From positions 48,935,358 to 48,999,357 of the forward strand of contig JANJXV010000004.1 of the NCBI GenBank assembly GCA_024803745.1: DNA of 64,000 nt, written 5' to 3'. A program made the position numbers and the translations under genes. Below the pieces are notes generated by a model. It saw only the letters and a list, made by a program, of their open reading frames with translations. It ran no database searches and was not told where the DNA came from. Every line of letters begins with the position of its first letter. The stretch's first letter is position 1. Positions 46,899 through 57,383 of the stretch are shown one piece after another. Origin of the DNA: Megascapheus bottae. Lineage: Eukaryota > Chordata > Mammalia > Rodentia > Geomyidae.

Positions 46899-47165
46899 AA
46901 AAATAATGTACTGCCAGGCGTGGTGGTGTAATCCTAGCTATTGAGGAGTCTGAGATCTGAGGATCAAGGTTCAAAGCCAGCCAAGGCATAAAAGAACCTG
47001 AGACTCTTATCCCCAGTTAACATCTAGAAAACAGGAAGTGGGGCTTGGGTCAAGAATAGGGCAGTAGCCTAGAGCTGAAGAGCTCAGAGACAACATCCAG
47101 GACCTGGGGTGGTAGCCTTGAGCTTCAGGGACAGTGCTTGGGCCTAGACCGAGTTCAAGCCCCTG

Positions 47166-47216
<51 letters not shown>

Positions 47217-47243
47217 CACACACACACACAAAAAAAATAATGT
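46899..47243 (+). repeat. SINE, B1-dID type, nested, duplicated right half, (CA)n tail
   Basis: Body about 46910-47232. TSD aaaaataatgt at 46899-46909 and 47233-47243. The right half carries the recurrent duplication (gggcagtagcctagagctg and ggtggtagccttgagcttc). Its tail has become (CA)n at 47167-47230. Confidence 0.92.
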
Positions 47244-47311
47244 CCTCATTGCCTTTCTTATGTAACTGTATTCCCTATTCATCACCTTTGCAATAAAAAT
47301 CAATCAATCTA

Positions 47312-47349
47312 TGTATGTATGTATGTATGTATGTATGTATGTATGTATG

Positions 47350-47387
<38 letters not shown>

Positions 47388-47407
47388 CCTATCTCTATCT
47401 ATCTATC
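47312..47407. repeat. (TATG)n-(TATC)n microsatellite
   Basis: About 9 ATGT units switching to about 13 ATCT units, directly at the 3' end of the older repeat (A-rich terminus at 47290). Confidence 0.95.
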
Positions 47408-47716
47408 TGCTTCCTGTACTTAGGCTGGCTTAAAAACTGTGATATCAGACCTCAGCATTCCAAGGATCTAAGATAGAAATAGTTTAACTTTAATATAAGA
47501 TTGGCATATAGTGTAAATCATAATCTCTACTGTGTTTGTCTATGTATAAATGAATATCTTTAATTCTTGCAATTAATATGTATATAAGTATGCATATTAG
47601 TTAATATATAATATATTAATATATTAATTACTTTGATTTGTACATTATTATTTATATTTATGCGAGGTCATTATTCCTCTGGTTTGCTCACTTTATCATC
47701 ACCTAAAATAACAGTT
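47408..47716. other. Unique AT-rich spacer
   Basis: A weak B1-like word (cttaggctggcttaaaaact ... cagacctcagcattccaagg, 47418-47470) may be a SINE remnant. Nothing else. Confidence 0.35.
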
Positions 47717-47932
47717 AAGAAGAGGGTCATGGGCCGGAAGTTTGGCCTAGTGGTAGAGTGCTTGCCTAGCATGCATGAAGACCCGGGTTCGATTCCTCGG
47801 TACCACATACATAGCAAAAAGCCGGAAGTGGTGCTGAGGCTCAAGTGGTAGAGTGCTAGCCTTGAGAAAGTCCAAGGACAGTGCTCAAGCCCTGAGCTCA
47901 AGCCCAGGACTGGAAAAAAAAGAAGAGGGTCA
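47717..47932 (+). repeat. SINE, IDL-Geo type, young copy
   Basis: Body 47730-47919. TSD aagaagagggtca at 47717-47729 and 47920-47932. The RNA polymerase III A box tggcctagtgg (47743-47753) and B box ggttcgattcc (47786-47796) both look intact. Most CpGs are retained (gggccgg, cccgggttcg, cctcggt, gccgga). The Geo half ends cccaggactgg plus an A-run. One of the least decayed elements in the window. Confidence 0.97.
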
Positions 47933-50017
47933 ATCTGATTAATACTGAATAATCATATGATATACCTTTCAAAAATCAATATGTACTTAATAATGACAGA
48001 TAGGAATGTAAAAGAGGTCCTTTTCAGGGTGTAGGCACCACAGAAAGGGAAAAAGGAGAATAGAGAAGGTGAACAAGGGTGTATATAGCTGAAACTACTA
48101 GTGTACACTCTGTGAAAATAGAACAATGAAGCTTGCTGAGATTGTCTTATAATGGGATAGAGGGACTTTGGAGATTAATAGAGTTGAGAGAAAGGTACAT
48201 TGCATGCAAAACTCTTGTTTAACTATTCTTGATAATAAAAAGGTGAATGAAAATGCAAAGCCTCCTTAAAATCTTGCTGCTTGAGAGAGATGCCTCAGAA
48301 AGATTGCCTGAGTTCTCAAACTATCTCTGTTGACAGGTAGAAATCACATAGACAACCATGCCACTATTTCTGAAGAGTCAGCCTATTGGTGAAATATTCC
48401 ACCTTCTGTAATCATTTGCTTTTATTCATTATTGGACTCATTTAACATTTATGGCAATGCTACTGCATTTGTGGTAGCAATTGCTCTTCATTGATATCAT
48501 AATGGAAAGTATGCAATGTTTGTGTGGCTACTTAGTGATATTTTGGATTTCTAAATTTTAACACCTGTTTGGTCAATAAGAGCCTGTTGAGTGATGTGGT
48601 GAAACCTCTGAATATCAGTTTCAATAATTTTACAAAAGATTAAAACAAATATTCCCATGTAGCTTTTAGTTACTAGGTTTGTGGCCATAAATCAGTGATG
48701 CTGTACTCTTACCATTCCTACTAAATTGTTGTTTAGCTTTGTTCTGCTAAGCAAATATTTTTCTCCTCACTTAGACTCTTTATAACAATGGATTTGGGGA
48801 TTGTTTATTATTTTTAGTATTCCATAATCACTTTTTGACCTCATATTTTGATGTCCCACTATCTCAAATTTGGTCATAGCAATGTCCCTCAAGCTAATTT
48901 CTGTTGACTTTCACTATGTGCCCTACTATGATTGCTCTTTGGTTTGTAGCACTTATTGTACCAAAGGCCTCATTCCTTAATGAAGAGCTCAAATCAGACA
49001 TTTCAGGCCTAAGCAGGTGAATGATGTGCTCATTGTTCCTGAAATTTTATTGCTTCTAGAAATTTTCAGTACTCAGTGAAAGAAGTAATTGTAAACAAAT
49101 CATGAATTCATGAAGGAATCTCTGATTCAAAAGTTCTCCTGTACTTTGTACGTATTTTATATATGTGATGGCAGAAATATTGTAGAAAATTTTCATTTGA
49201 TTGGCCTTTAGCACAAATTATACCAGGAAATCTTTGCTTTGCAAGCAAATACAATAGAAGCAGGTAAGTACATTCCCAGGTCTCCTTTTGATCCTACAGT
49301 TTCTATCATAAGCATTGGATCTCATGACATTCATTTCATCTTATCTTACTCTTTCTGCATCAGGTTGTTTTATATATTGTTTTGTATAATATAACCCCAA
49401 TGTGGTCATATTTAGAAATTGCTCGGTATAACCCAAAGACAAGGTAATCACATTTAGAAATTTCTTTTAATAACTATATTGTACATCATTTCAGTCAAGT
49501 ATTATGCCATACTAATTGCCATATTTCTGTGCATTATTATATTTATTGCATTTCTTCCGCTATTTTCACCTATGATCACATACTGCTTTGCATTGTTTTT
49601 GTGTCTTTGCTATCCAAATATAATAGACTTGGAATTGTGAAGAATATTTTGTTTACCTTAATATAGAAACACTAGAACTGTTGTATATCTGTGTTTCTAA
49701 TATGAGGTCAGTTTTGTTAATAAGTTGCTTTTATGTCATTTTCTGGGAAATTTTCTTGGATTACATGTATTCTATAGATTTTTTCCCTCTGTAGAGATTT
49801 TAATTCAGTATCTTATATTTTATCTTTTAATAAGTTTATGCTCTTTCTTTACTCATTTGTATTTTCTAAAGTTTTATTCCTCTCCTTCCAAATTTTCAAT
49901 TTACTTTACTGCAAACAATGTGATTTGTTATGTTTGTTTTTCAAATTTAGTATGCTATTGCATTCAGTTTGTTATTTTGTTAAGGACTTTTGAATTGGTG
50001 TGTATGTGTGTGTGTGT

Positions 50018-50055
<38 letters not shown>

Positions 50056-51118
50056 CCTTCTTGTTTTAGTTTGGGCCATAAAAATATGTTTGAAACAATT
50101 CTCTTCGATTATTGAAGCAATGAAATTTTTAAATTTTTATTTGACACTAACACAGATTTTTAAGTTCACTAGCTCTATTTTACTATAATAGTTAATATTC
50201 TTGAGAGAAAGAAACAAAAGGATATGTGTATGAACATGTATATATGTCTATGTGTATATGTATTATGAGAATCTATCCATGTGAATATGAAGTTTAAGAA
50301 AGTCCATATTATGGCAACTGTAAACTGGAGAAATAAGAATTTTGGCACCTTCCGTCTTCAAATTCAAACCCCGAAGTCCTGGAAAGTTCAGAAGTAAAAG
50401 AAGATAAATGTCTCTGAGCAAGGGAAGAAAGGGAATTGACCTTTCCCCCACCTTTTCATTCTATTTATGTTCTTGAAGTTTGGATAATAATTCTCACACT
50501 ACAAGATGACGCTTGACAATGAAATGTTATTATTCCACTTGAAAGATCAGATATTATATACTCAACAACACAACTAGATACTGTATATACCTTTGTATTT
50601 CTCTGTTCATGCTCACAATTGATGTTCTGATGTCTACGAAGAACAACCTTTCTGACAATAATAGCTCTGGAAAAAAAATTTAGAAAATAACCACAAACCC
50701 TACAGTTTTTTGAATGGTTACTAAAATCAGAGTTTCAACATTAAAGTTATCTAGCACCCTTGATACTGTATACAAAAACATTTAAGGCAAAGCTGATGAA
50801 GTATTTAGTTGCTGCTGTTCCTGGATAATTGCACTGTTTTTGATGGAAGCAGATAATCATCTGAAATCCCACTATGGGGAGGGCTGTGATTTCATGTAAA
50901 TATTGCAGAACAGATTTGATACAATTCTGTGCAGAGTATTAAAATCCCTGATTTTTTTTAAATATAAAAGTCATTATTATACAGACTGTTTTAGCAATAG
51001 GATTTTTAAAGCTATCAACTTTCATTAGTCATAGAATCTATGTTTAAGATTCCTTAATTCTATTCCTATAACTCACATTACCTATGCATCTCAGTTACAT
51101 TTAAAAATATAATAACAT
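47933..51118. other. Unique AT-rich DNA, no gene seen
   Basis: A (GT)n tract lies at 49998-50051. The stretch 48870-48980 (gcaatgtccctcaagctaat, gtagcacttattgtaccaaa) faintly resembles an ancient interspersed repeat I cannot name. Frames up to 114 codons (49725-50069) are Phe/Cys/Val-rich and run into the GT tract. Confidence 0.45.
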
Positions 51119-51200
51119 AGCCAGCCATAGTGACCCATGCTGGTAATTAATGAGGAGGATGGAGCAGGAGGATCATGAGTGAGGCCAGCCTGGGCTCCCC
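51119..51200 (+). repeat. B1 SINE monomer fragment
   Basis: gccagccatagtgacccatg ... caggaggatcatgagtgagg and gccagcctgggct match the 7SL-derived B1 monomer, closer to ordinary B1 than to the B1-dID left half. Confidence 0.65.
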
Positions 51201-51204
51201 CTTT

Positions 51205-51479
51205 AGCAGGGTGAAGTGGCCCAGACCTGTAAATCCTAGCTAATCAGGAGGCTGAGATCTGAGGATCATGGTTCAAAGCCAGCCTGGACACAAAAGACTG
51301 TGAGACTGTTATCTCTAATTAATTCCTAGAAAATGGGAAGTGGGGCTGTGGCTCCAAGGTGGTAGCCTTGACCTGAAGAGCTCAGGGACAATGCCCAAGA
51401 ACAGGGGTAGAGTGGTAGCCTCTAGCTGAAGAACTCAGGGACAGTGCCCAGGCCCAGAGTTCAAGCCCCATGACCCACT
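51205..51479 (+). repeat. SINE, B1-dID type with duplicated right-half segment
   Basis: Left half ggtgaagtggcccagacctg ... gaggctgagatctgaggatc. Right half has two tandem versions of ggtggtagccttgacctgaa / gtggtagcctctagctgaag, about 60 bp apart. Ends gttcaagccccatgaccc and passes into a GATA tail. Confidence 0.92.
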
Positions 51480-51498
51480 AGATAGGTAGATAGATAGG

Positions 51499-51563
<65 letters not shown>

Positions 51564-51698
51564 GGAGAGAAAGAGAGAGAGATAGGTAGAGATAGATAGA
51601 TCTATAGATATAGATCTATCTCTCTATCTCTCTCTCTATCTCTCTCTGTCTATCTCTCTATCTCTCTATCTATCTGTCTGTCTATCTCTCTATCTATT
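51480..51698. repeat. (GATA)n / (TATC)n compound microsatellite
   Basis: (TAGA)n to about 51562, interrupted by gagagaaag, then converts near 51596-51625 to the complementary strand motif (CTAT/CTCT)n. The two arms are inverted repeats of each other. It begins as the tail of the preceding SINE. Confidence 0.95.
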
Positions 51699-52214
51699 GT
51701 AGTTAACCTAGGTTGTTCATTTTTAGAACATTTGAAAGTATGTTAATTCTACTTGTTCTCCTCCTTACATTTACTATCCTCATTTTCCTCAATCACTTGG
51801 TCTACAGATACTCAGTATTCAGATTCACACCTGTGCTTCACATTTTTAAATAAATGGCAGAAAACAAAGTATTTGTGTATCTGCTAGTATTAATCTCATT
51901 AAATACCCCAAAACATATGAATGCAAAAAGTTCTTATTTATCTCATGTACCCACGTAAGATTTTATCCTGGTGTGCTGGATTCCTACTGGTGGTATGATA
52001 ACAAAATTATCTACCACACAGTTAGTTAGTGGCATGAAGTCCCCCAAAGTTGAAATTCTAGAAATTGAAGATCTGAGTGGGGTCTTTTTCAAGTGAACTG
52101 ATGATTCCACTAGGGTCCTTTTCAGCTTGGCAGTGCATGTGAGATATTTCCTTCTATGAATAGGTACTAAATGCTCATACCAATTTCTTGTATATTCAAA
52201 GCCCTCCACAGAGC
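51699..52214. other. Unique AT-rich spacer
   Basis: An 88-codon minus frame at 51943-52209 shows no family resemblance. Confidence 0.45.
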
Positions 52215-52430
52215 AACATCAAGTTTTTTTTTCCCCAGTCCTGGAGCTTTAACTCAGGACTTAGGCACTGTCCTTGGGCTTTCTCAAGGCTAGAGCTCTA
52301 CCACTTGAGCCACAGTGCAACTTCCAGATTTTTCTGTGCATGTGGCACTGAGGAATGAAACCCAGGGCTTCTTGCATGCTAGGTAAGCACTCTACCACTA
52401 GGCCACATTCCTCAGTCCATCAACTTCCTT
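52215..52430 (-). repeat. SINE, IDL-Geo type
   Basis: Body about 52225-52419, minus strand, more diverged than other IDL-Geo copies (B-box complement gaatgaaacc). Flanks catcaagtt and catcaactt are a possible TSD. Confidence 0.9.
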
Positions 52431-52854
52431 TTTGTCACTTAAATCTCTGTCTGGTCAGAATTACTCCTCTGACATTCTTACTCTTGTGAAGATGTTTGTT
52501 TACATGTGGTCCACCCAGAGAGTCCAAAATATTCTCTATACTTTGAAATTCTCAATCACATCTTCAATATCTTTTATTTTGCAATTTACAGTAAAATTTT
52601 CAAGAGTTCTAGGGGTTAGGTCATGGATGTTTGTGTGATAATTATTCTGCTGCTTACAGTTGGAAATAACTGAACTCCGTTGTGATTCTATGTCAGTTAA
52701 GCAGTGCTGCCTTGAGGTTGCCTGTTGTCATTGTAACACCTCATTCCTCTATCACAGTCAGGCGTTCTCATAATCACATAGTGCTAGTAAGAAGCAGCAA
52801 AGAGTAAGTCCGGTTGTGTACATGCATTTGGCTTTGCCCAAATATCCAAGTATC
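52431..52854. other. Unique spacer
   Basis: Nothing recognised. Confidence 0.4.
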
Positions 52855-53088
52855 TCCTCCTTCCTCCCCTTCCCCCCCTCTCTTTTTCCTTCCCTCCCTC
52901 CCTCCCACCTTCTCCTTCTCTTCCTTTCCCTCCCTTCCCTCCCTTCCCTCCCTTCCCTTCCCTTTCTTCCTTCGGTCCCTCCCTCCCTCCCTCCCTCCCT
53001 CCCTCCCTCCCTCCCTCCCTCCCTCCCTCCTTCCTTCCTTCCTTCCTTCCTTCCTTCCTTCCTTCCTTCCTTCCTTCCTTCCTTCCTT
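52855..53088. repeat. (CCCT)n-(CCTT)n polypyrimidine microsatellite
   Basis: Mixed CCCTT blocks, a clean (CCCT)n run at about 52976-53030, then (CCTT)n to 53088. Frames over it are artefacts. Confidence 0.97.
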
Positions 53089-53375
53089 CTGGATGTGCAT
53101 TCAGAGAAGTCCTTATCTGGGACCATCCAGACAATGCATTTACCACAATACCACAATAGGTGATGTGTTCGATACAAATAGGAGAATATGGAAAAATAAT
53201 GGCTTAGAAGTCTTTGGTTTTTTGTAAATTAAACATCATTTTACTCAAATAACTAAAATGAGAACCATATATGAAACATGACATGATCTTCAACGAAGAT
53301 AAACAGCTTGTCCTGAGTTTGGATTTCTACTTCTAAGGTATTGTGAAAGAGGAAAGCGTTCATTACAATGTAAAT
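53089..53375. other. Unique spacer
   Basis: Nothing recognised. Confidence 0.4.
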
Positions 53376-53390
53376 GCTGCCCTCTGCTGG
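53376..53390 (-). promoter_or_regulatory. CTCF-like core motif
   Basis: The minus strand reads ccagcagagggcagc, which fits the CTCF core consensus CCASYAGRKGGCRS at every position. It lies in sequence I do not recognise as a repeat, 130 bp from the CDK2AP1 retrocopy. Occupancy is unknown. Confidence 0.55.
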
Positions 53391-53522
53391 TTGGATACTA
53401 TTTAGAAGCACTAGAAAAGAAGAATCCATTTAATTCTTAGTATGCAGAAATTATATATCTTTTCTATTTTCTTTCAGAAGTGATGCCATGCAACATATAA
53501 ATACTATAAGAGAAGTTTGTTT

Positions 53523-54330
53523 TTATTTATTTTTGTTAATGAATATGAGCTTTATTACAAGTAATAAATACAGTTAGTCTTCCAGAAGTTTTGATCAACA
53601 TACAGTATGGTGTGGAAGTGAAATGTACACACAGTTCAGTTTGAAAATGTTCGGGGTTCTTGTTCAGGTTTGGTAGGTTGCTCCTTCTTCTGTATTTATA
53701 ACTTGTGAATTTTTAAGACTATGGGTCATGCTTAAGCAGAAAAGAATTTCCAGGAAGCAGAATAATCTACACTGTATGGCAAATGGGACCAGCTACTCCT
53801 CAGACTGTAGTTGGTATGCAGAAGAATCAAGTACTCCTAGGATAGGAGCTTATGGAAAGGAGCAAAAGCAGTTTCAGTGATGTAAATGTAGTTAAACAGA
53901 AGATTAAAAGGAGTCACTGTTATCTTGGAGGCAAACAAGTTTGCTGCAAAATAACTTCACATGCATTTTTCAACTCAATGCTTAAAAAAAAGAAAGAAAA
54001 CTCCTAATCATTTGCAAGCTGTTACATTCTAATTAACTGAGAAATCTTTTCCCATTCTTCCAGACTAGGCTCAGAGCTCAGTGAACTAAAGAGAAAATAC
54101 TAAACTGTTTGGAAAACAAGAGTTTCGTGGGACTGAGAGAGGCTGCGCACACTTCTCTTGAAGAAGGCTAGGATCTAGCGTTCCCTTCAGTCTCAGCCAG
54201 GCCTGAGACTCCCGAACCAGGCCTGGAGCATGAATGACACCTCGTTTGAGTCTCTCCTTGGCACTCGGTGTGTAGGTGGGTCTGATCTCTTTCCCCAGCT
54301 CCTCAGTGCTGGCCAGCAACTCTGCGTCAT
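53523..54330 (-). pseudogene. CDK2AP1: Processed pseudogene of CDK2AP1 (DOC-1)
   Basis: CDK2AP1 is a small nuclear protein that binds CDK2 and is a NuRD subunit. On the minus strand, from about 54328, the C-terminal coding region is readable: [16 protein letters not shown], then KERLKRG and HAPGLVRE. Residues between PTY and KERL are partly deleted. A short insertion after LVRE shifts the frame, so the family's own stop (agatcctag) is out of frame with the 82-codon ORF at 54086-54334. Downstream sequence, including ttgtttgcctccaagataac, matches my memory of the CDK2AP1 3' UTR. It ends with AATAAA (complement at about 53562-53567) followed by an A-rich tail (53523-53541 complement). No introns, 5'-truncated, poly(A): an L1-mediated retrocopy, non-functional. 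Confidence 0.87.
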
Positions 54331-54692
54331 GCATTTAAACTACACTATATAAGTACCTATTTTTAAAACCAAAAATTTCTTTAGTCTCTTTAAAACCAAA
54401 CATTTTAAAAGTGAACATAAGATATTTACAAAAGTTTCATTTCAAACAGAAAAAAAATTGCCTTTCATTTTGTTAAATTTGTCCATAGCTCTCAATTAGA
54501 ATTGTGATCATTGACACTGAATAGTAAGCTTTCTCTAGCGGAATATTCAGCTTGTCCTATGTCAAGTGGACTAACAAATGTGTTATGATTAATACTGAGA
54601 TTAGAATTTAAAATTTCCTGTTTAGGAGTGCTAAAAGTGCAATGTATAGATACTTAGCTGGTAGAAAGGCACCTTTGTTAAAACTTGAACTT
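54331..54692. other. Unique AT-rich spacer
   Basis: Nothing recognised. A convincing TSD for the retrocopy was not found. Confidence 0.4.
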
Positions 54693-54808
54693 GGGTAGGA
54701 TATGGCGACATATGCCTACAATCACAATACTTCGGAGGTAGACACAGGAGAACAGGATGTTTAAGGCCAGCCAGAGCCTCATAGTGAGACTGTTCCTCAA
54801 AATACTGA
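54693..54808 (+). repeat. B1 SINE monomer
   Basis: gggtaggatatggcgacata, acttcggaggtagacacagg, aaggccagccagagcctcat and agactgttcctcaaaa follow the full B1 monomer in order. No ID-like half. Confidence 0.75.
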
Positions 54809-54926
54809 GTAGATTGATAAGATAAATAGATGATGATTAGGTAAATACAAAGATATATATGGAGATAGATTATGGATTAGATAGATAGATACATAGCTAG
54901 ATAAATAGATACATAGATAGGGAGAT
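54809..54926. repeat. Imperfect (GATA)n tail of the B1
   Basis: gataagataaatagatg through tagatagatagatacata: degenerate tetranucleotide repeat immediately after the B1 A-rich end. Confidence 0.75.
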
Positions 54927-55705
54927 CATCAAAAGTTAACTATGTTAGGCTTTATCATAAATGTTACTCACCTTAGGGAAGAGTAAAATTTCAGTGTCAA
55001 GACTTTTGAGGAAGATGTTTTCATCTTCATGTTAAAAAATATAAAAATCATAGTAAAACTTTACAGTTTCAAGCTAAATTTGTTCATATTTTAAAAATCA
55101 ATCCTGTTTTTGACTCAAAACTAGACACCAATTATTTAAAAACTGCTCTCCTAACAGTTTTTCAAAGTTTTATAGAACTGTATCTTGTGTTGCAGTGTAC
55201 AGGCATGTGATGCTTTAATAATAAACATATTTGTGTTGTACATTTAAGGCAATGATATTGGTGTATGAACCATACTTTCTTAGAGTCACAGATCCAATTC
55301 TATCAAATAATTCTGAGGATAACTACATAAAATTTTGATTTATAACTAGGGTTTTCTAAAAGTTTCTTGGTATGGAAGGTAAACAAGTCAACTGTGTGTA
55401 TGTAAGAACTATTATTAGTATTTTGGGGGCATTTCTTTTACCTTTTCCTTGTGCCCAATTTATTCACTGAGAAATCATCCATAAATATAAACACCAAAAT
55501 TAGATACATTTTGATATATGGACCAACCTGTGGAGCCATCACAAATGATGTTAGGGTAATTCCATTATTTCTTATACTATAATGCCTTCATGATTCTTTT
55601 ATTCCTTTCCAGGATCTATTGTTGGACTATTTCTCATGATAGACTAAATTTTTACTTTTGAAAATTTTCACCTTCTAGTGTTATATACTTGGGACTGAAA
55701 TGACA
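54927..55705. other. Unique AT-rich DNA
   Basis: Nothing recognised. Confidence 0.45.
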
Positions 55706-55738
<33 letters not shown>

Positions 55739-55985
55739 GATTTTAGTTTTAGTTTTAGTTTTTGTTGGCTGTGAGTCTTGAGCTCCAGGGCTGGGCACTA
55801 TCCCTGAGGCACTCTGTGCTCAAGGCGTAACACTCTACCACTTTGAGCTACAGTGCCATTTCTAGCTTTCTCCTGGTTAATTGGAGATATGAGTCTTACA
55901 GGAACTTTTCTGCCCTGGCTGCTTCAAACCCTGATCCTTAGATCTCAGATAACTGAATAGATAGGATCACAGGCATGTGCCACCG
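55706..55985 (-). repeat. SINE, B1-dID type with (TTC)n tail
   Basis: (TTC)n at 55708-55729 and a (TTTTAG)n-like stretch form the tail. The right half complement is ggctgggcactatccctgag. The linker is tggttaattggagatatgag. The B1 complement ends gatcacaggcatgtgccacc. Confidence 0.88.
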
Positions 55986-56199
55986 GAATATGGAGTCACA
56001 AAATTCTATCAGTAGTATTTTAGTGGTTGCTCCTTTTTGCCAAACTGTTTTATTATTAATAATTTTGTAAGGAACCATCCTAATGAGTGGTTAGCAGTAC
56101 CTAATGACTGAGGATTTTGTGATTGTTTCTGTTATATTGGCTACTTTGTATATTTCCTTAAAATAACTTATTTTTCGTACAATCATAAATTTTGTTCTC
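55986..56199. other. Unique or ancient L1-derived DNA
   Basis: May continue the old L1 fragment that follows. Nothing clear. Confidence 0.3.
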
Positions 56200-56580
56200 A
56201 TTCTACCTTCTGTAGGACAGGAATAATCTCTATTTCATTCTTGATATTGACAAATTGTGTGATTTCTTTTGTTTCTGACCAGTAACACATTCCTGTATCA
56301 ATTTTATTGATATTTGTAAAGAAACATAACATCAATTTAAAAATTTTCATTTAGTTGAATTTACTCTGTGTTGGATTAGTGTTTCCCTGCTTTATTGTCT
56401 GGTTTTATTAATCTTTCCTTCTATATAGATTGCAATGGTGGATTTGTGTGTTTTGTTCCTTGGGGTTCTACTGGTTTTTTGTTTCTATATTTGAAGCTTT
56501 GATATTGGCCACACAGAAGAAATTAAACTTTATTGATTTTCCTTATTGCTTTTCTAGTTTGTATTTCATGCATTTCCACC
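56200..56580 (-). mobile_element. Ancient L1 ORF2 fragment
   Basis: Complement of a mammalian L1 ORF2 segment: tatttcattcttgatattga, gtgtgatttcttttgtttct, atcaattttattgatatttg, attgcttttctagtttgtat. Heavily decayed, no open frame. Confidence 0.65.
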
Positions 56581-56612
56581 TTAAAAAGTAACTTTTTTAA
56601 GTAACTTTTTAA

Positions 56613-56925
56613 ATAATTTTATTGTGATTAATAGAAGGGTTACATTATATTCTCCAGATAAAAGGTGCATTACTTCACAAACATTGATACCCTTTCTCAT
56701 GTCTTGGTCCCCATTTCCCTCCCTCCCTCCCCTCCCCCCGCTTATCTTGATTTCCCCCCTCCCCTATCCAATTTCAAATAACCAATTAAGAACATATAAA
56801 ATATATCAGATAACAAGGTGAAATATTGTAACAATATGAGAAAACCAAGGGATGGAAAAAGAGATGAGAGATAACATAGTACATTAAGAACAACAGTCAC
56901 TCATTATATGGCTTTTCAGTAAAAA
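56613..56925 (-). mobile_element. L1 3' end, 5'-truncated
   Basis: attgtgattaatagaagggt at the 3' end, C-rich block 56709-56765, and cattaagaacaacagtcact at the truncation. Flanks taacttttttaag (about 56588-56600) and taactttcttaag (about 56926-56938) are a probable TSD with one mismatch. Confidence 0.88.
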
Positions 56926-57014
56926 TAACTTTCTTAAGGAGTGACACTGATAAAAATTAATCAGATTCATAAATTGCCCAGCTATTTAAAGACAATAAAA
57001 ACAAAAACTAGGCG

Positions 57015-57272
57015 TTTCTTTCTTTCTTTTTTTTCTTTTTCTTTTTGTTTGTAATTGGGCTTGAGATCTGGGCCTGGGCACTGTCGCTAAACTCTTCAGC
57101 TCAAGGGTAGCACTGTACCACTTTGAGCTACAGCACGAAGTCTGGTTTTCTGGTGGTTATGGAGCTAGGCTCACAGGCTTTCATGACTAGTTGTCTTTGA
57201 ACCATGATCCTCAGTCATCAGCCTCTTGAGTAGCTAGGATTACAGGTGTGAGCTACTATTACCCAGCTGTGT
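57015..57272 (-). repeat. SINE, B1-dID type
   Basis: T/C-rich tail, right half complement gggcctgggcactgtcgcta, and B1 complement ending gattacaggtgtgagctac. Confidence 0.9.
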
Positions 57273-57383
57273 TTCTTATTTTTATTTAGGCTTTGTATTT
57301 TTATTTGCTTATTCTCTAGTTGCTGCTTCGTCATCCTCCTCCCCCTACTATTTCTTATTTTTGATGGTATTGAGTTTTGAAGT

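Larger units (their letters stand above)
46205..47307 (+). mobile_element. Older L1 3' UTR-like repeat hosting two later insertions
   Basis: With the insertions at 46326-46837 and 46910-47243 removed, the remaining sequence runs gtgtctgtctgtgaactgta, a polypurine block (46853-46890), then ttatgtaactgtattcccta and ttgcaataaaaatc. It is the same series as at 37100-37375. This gives a clean host element for the two nested insertions. Confidence 0.6.

Noticed and set aside
47730..47820. A functional tRNA gene
   Set aside because: A and B boxes are present, but the sequence continues into the Geo half, has an A-tail and TSDs, and recurs many times. It is a tRNA-derived SINE.
51480..51698. CRISPR-like or satellite array
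   Set aside because: Four-base units without spacers; an ordinary microsatellite. No CRISPR is expected in a mammalian nuclear genome.
54086..54334. An intact small CDK2AP1-like gene
   Set aside because: The conserved core is partly deleted, the native stop is out of frame, the N-terminal half is missing and a poly(A) remnant follows. It is a processed pseudogene.
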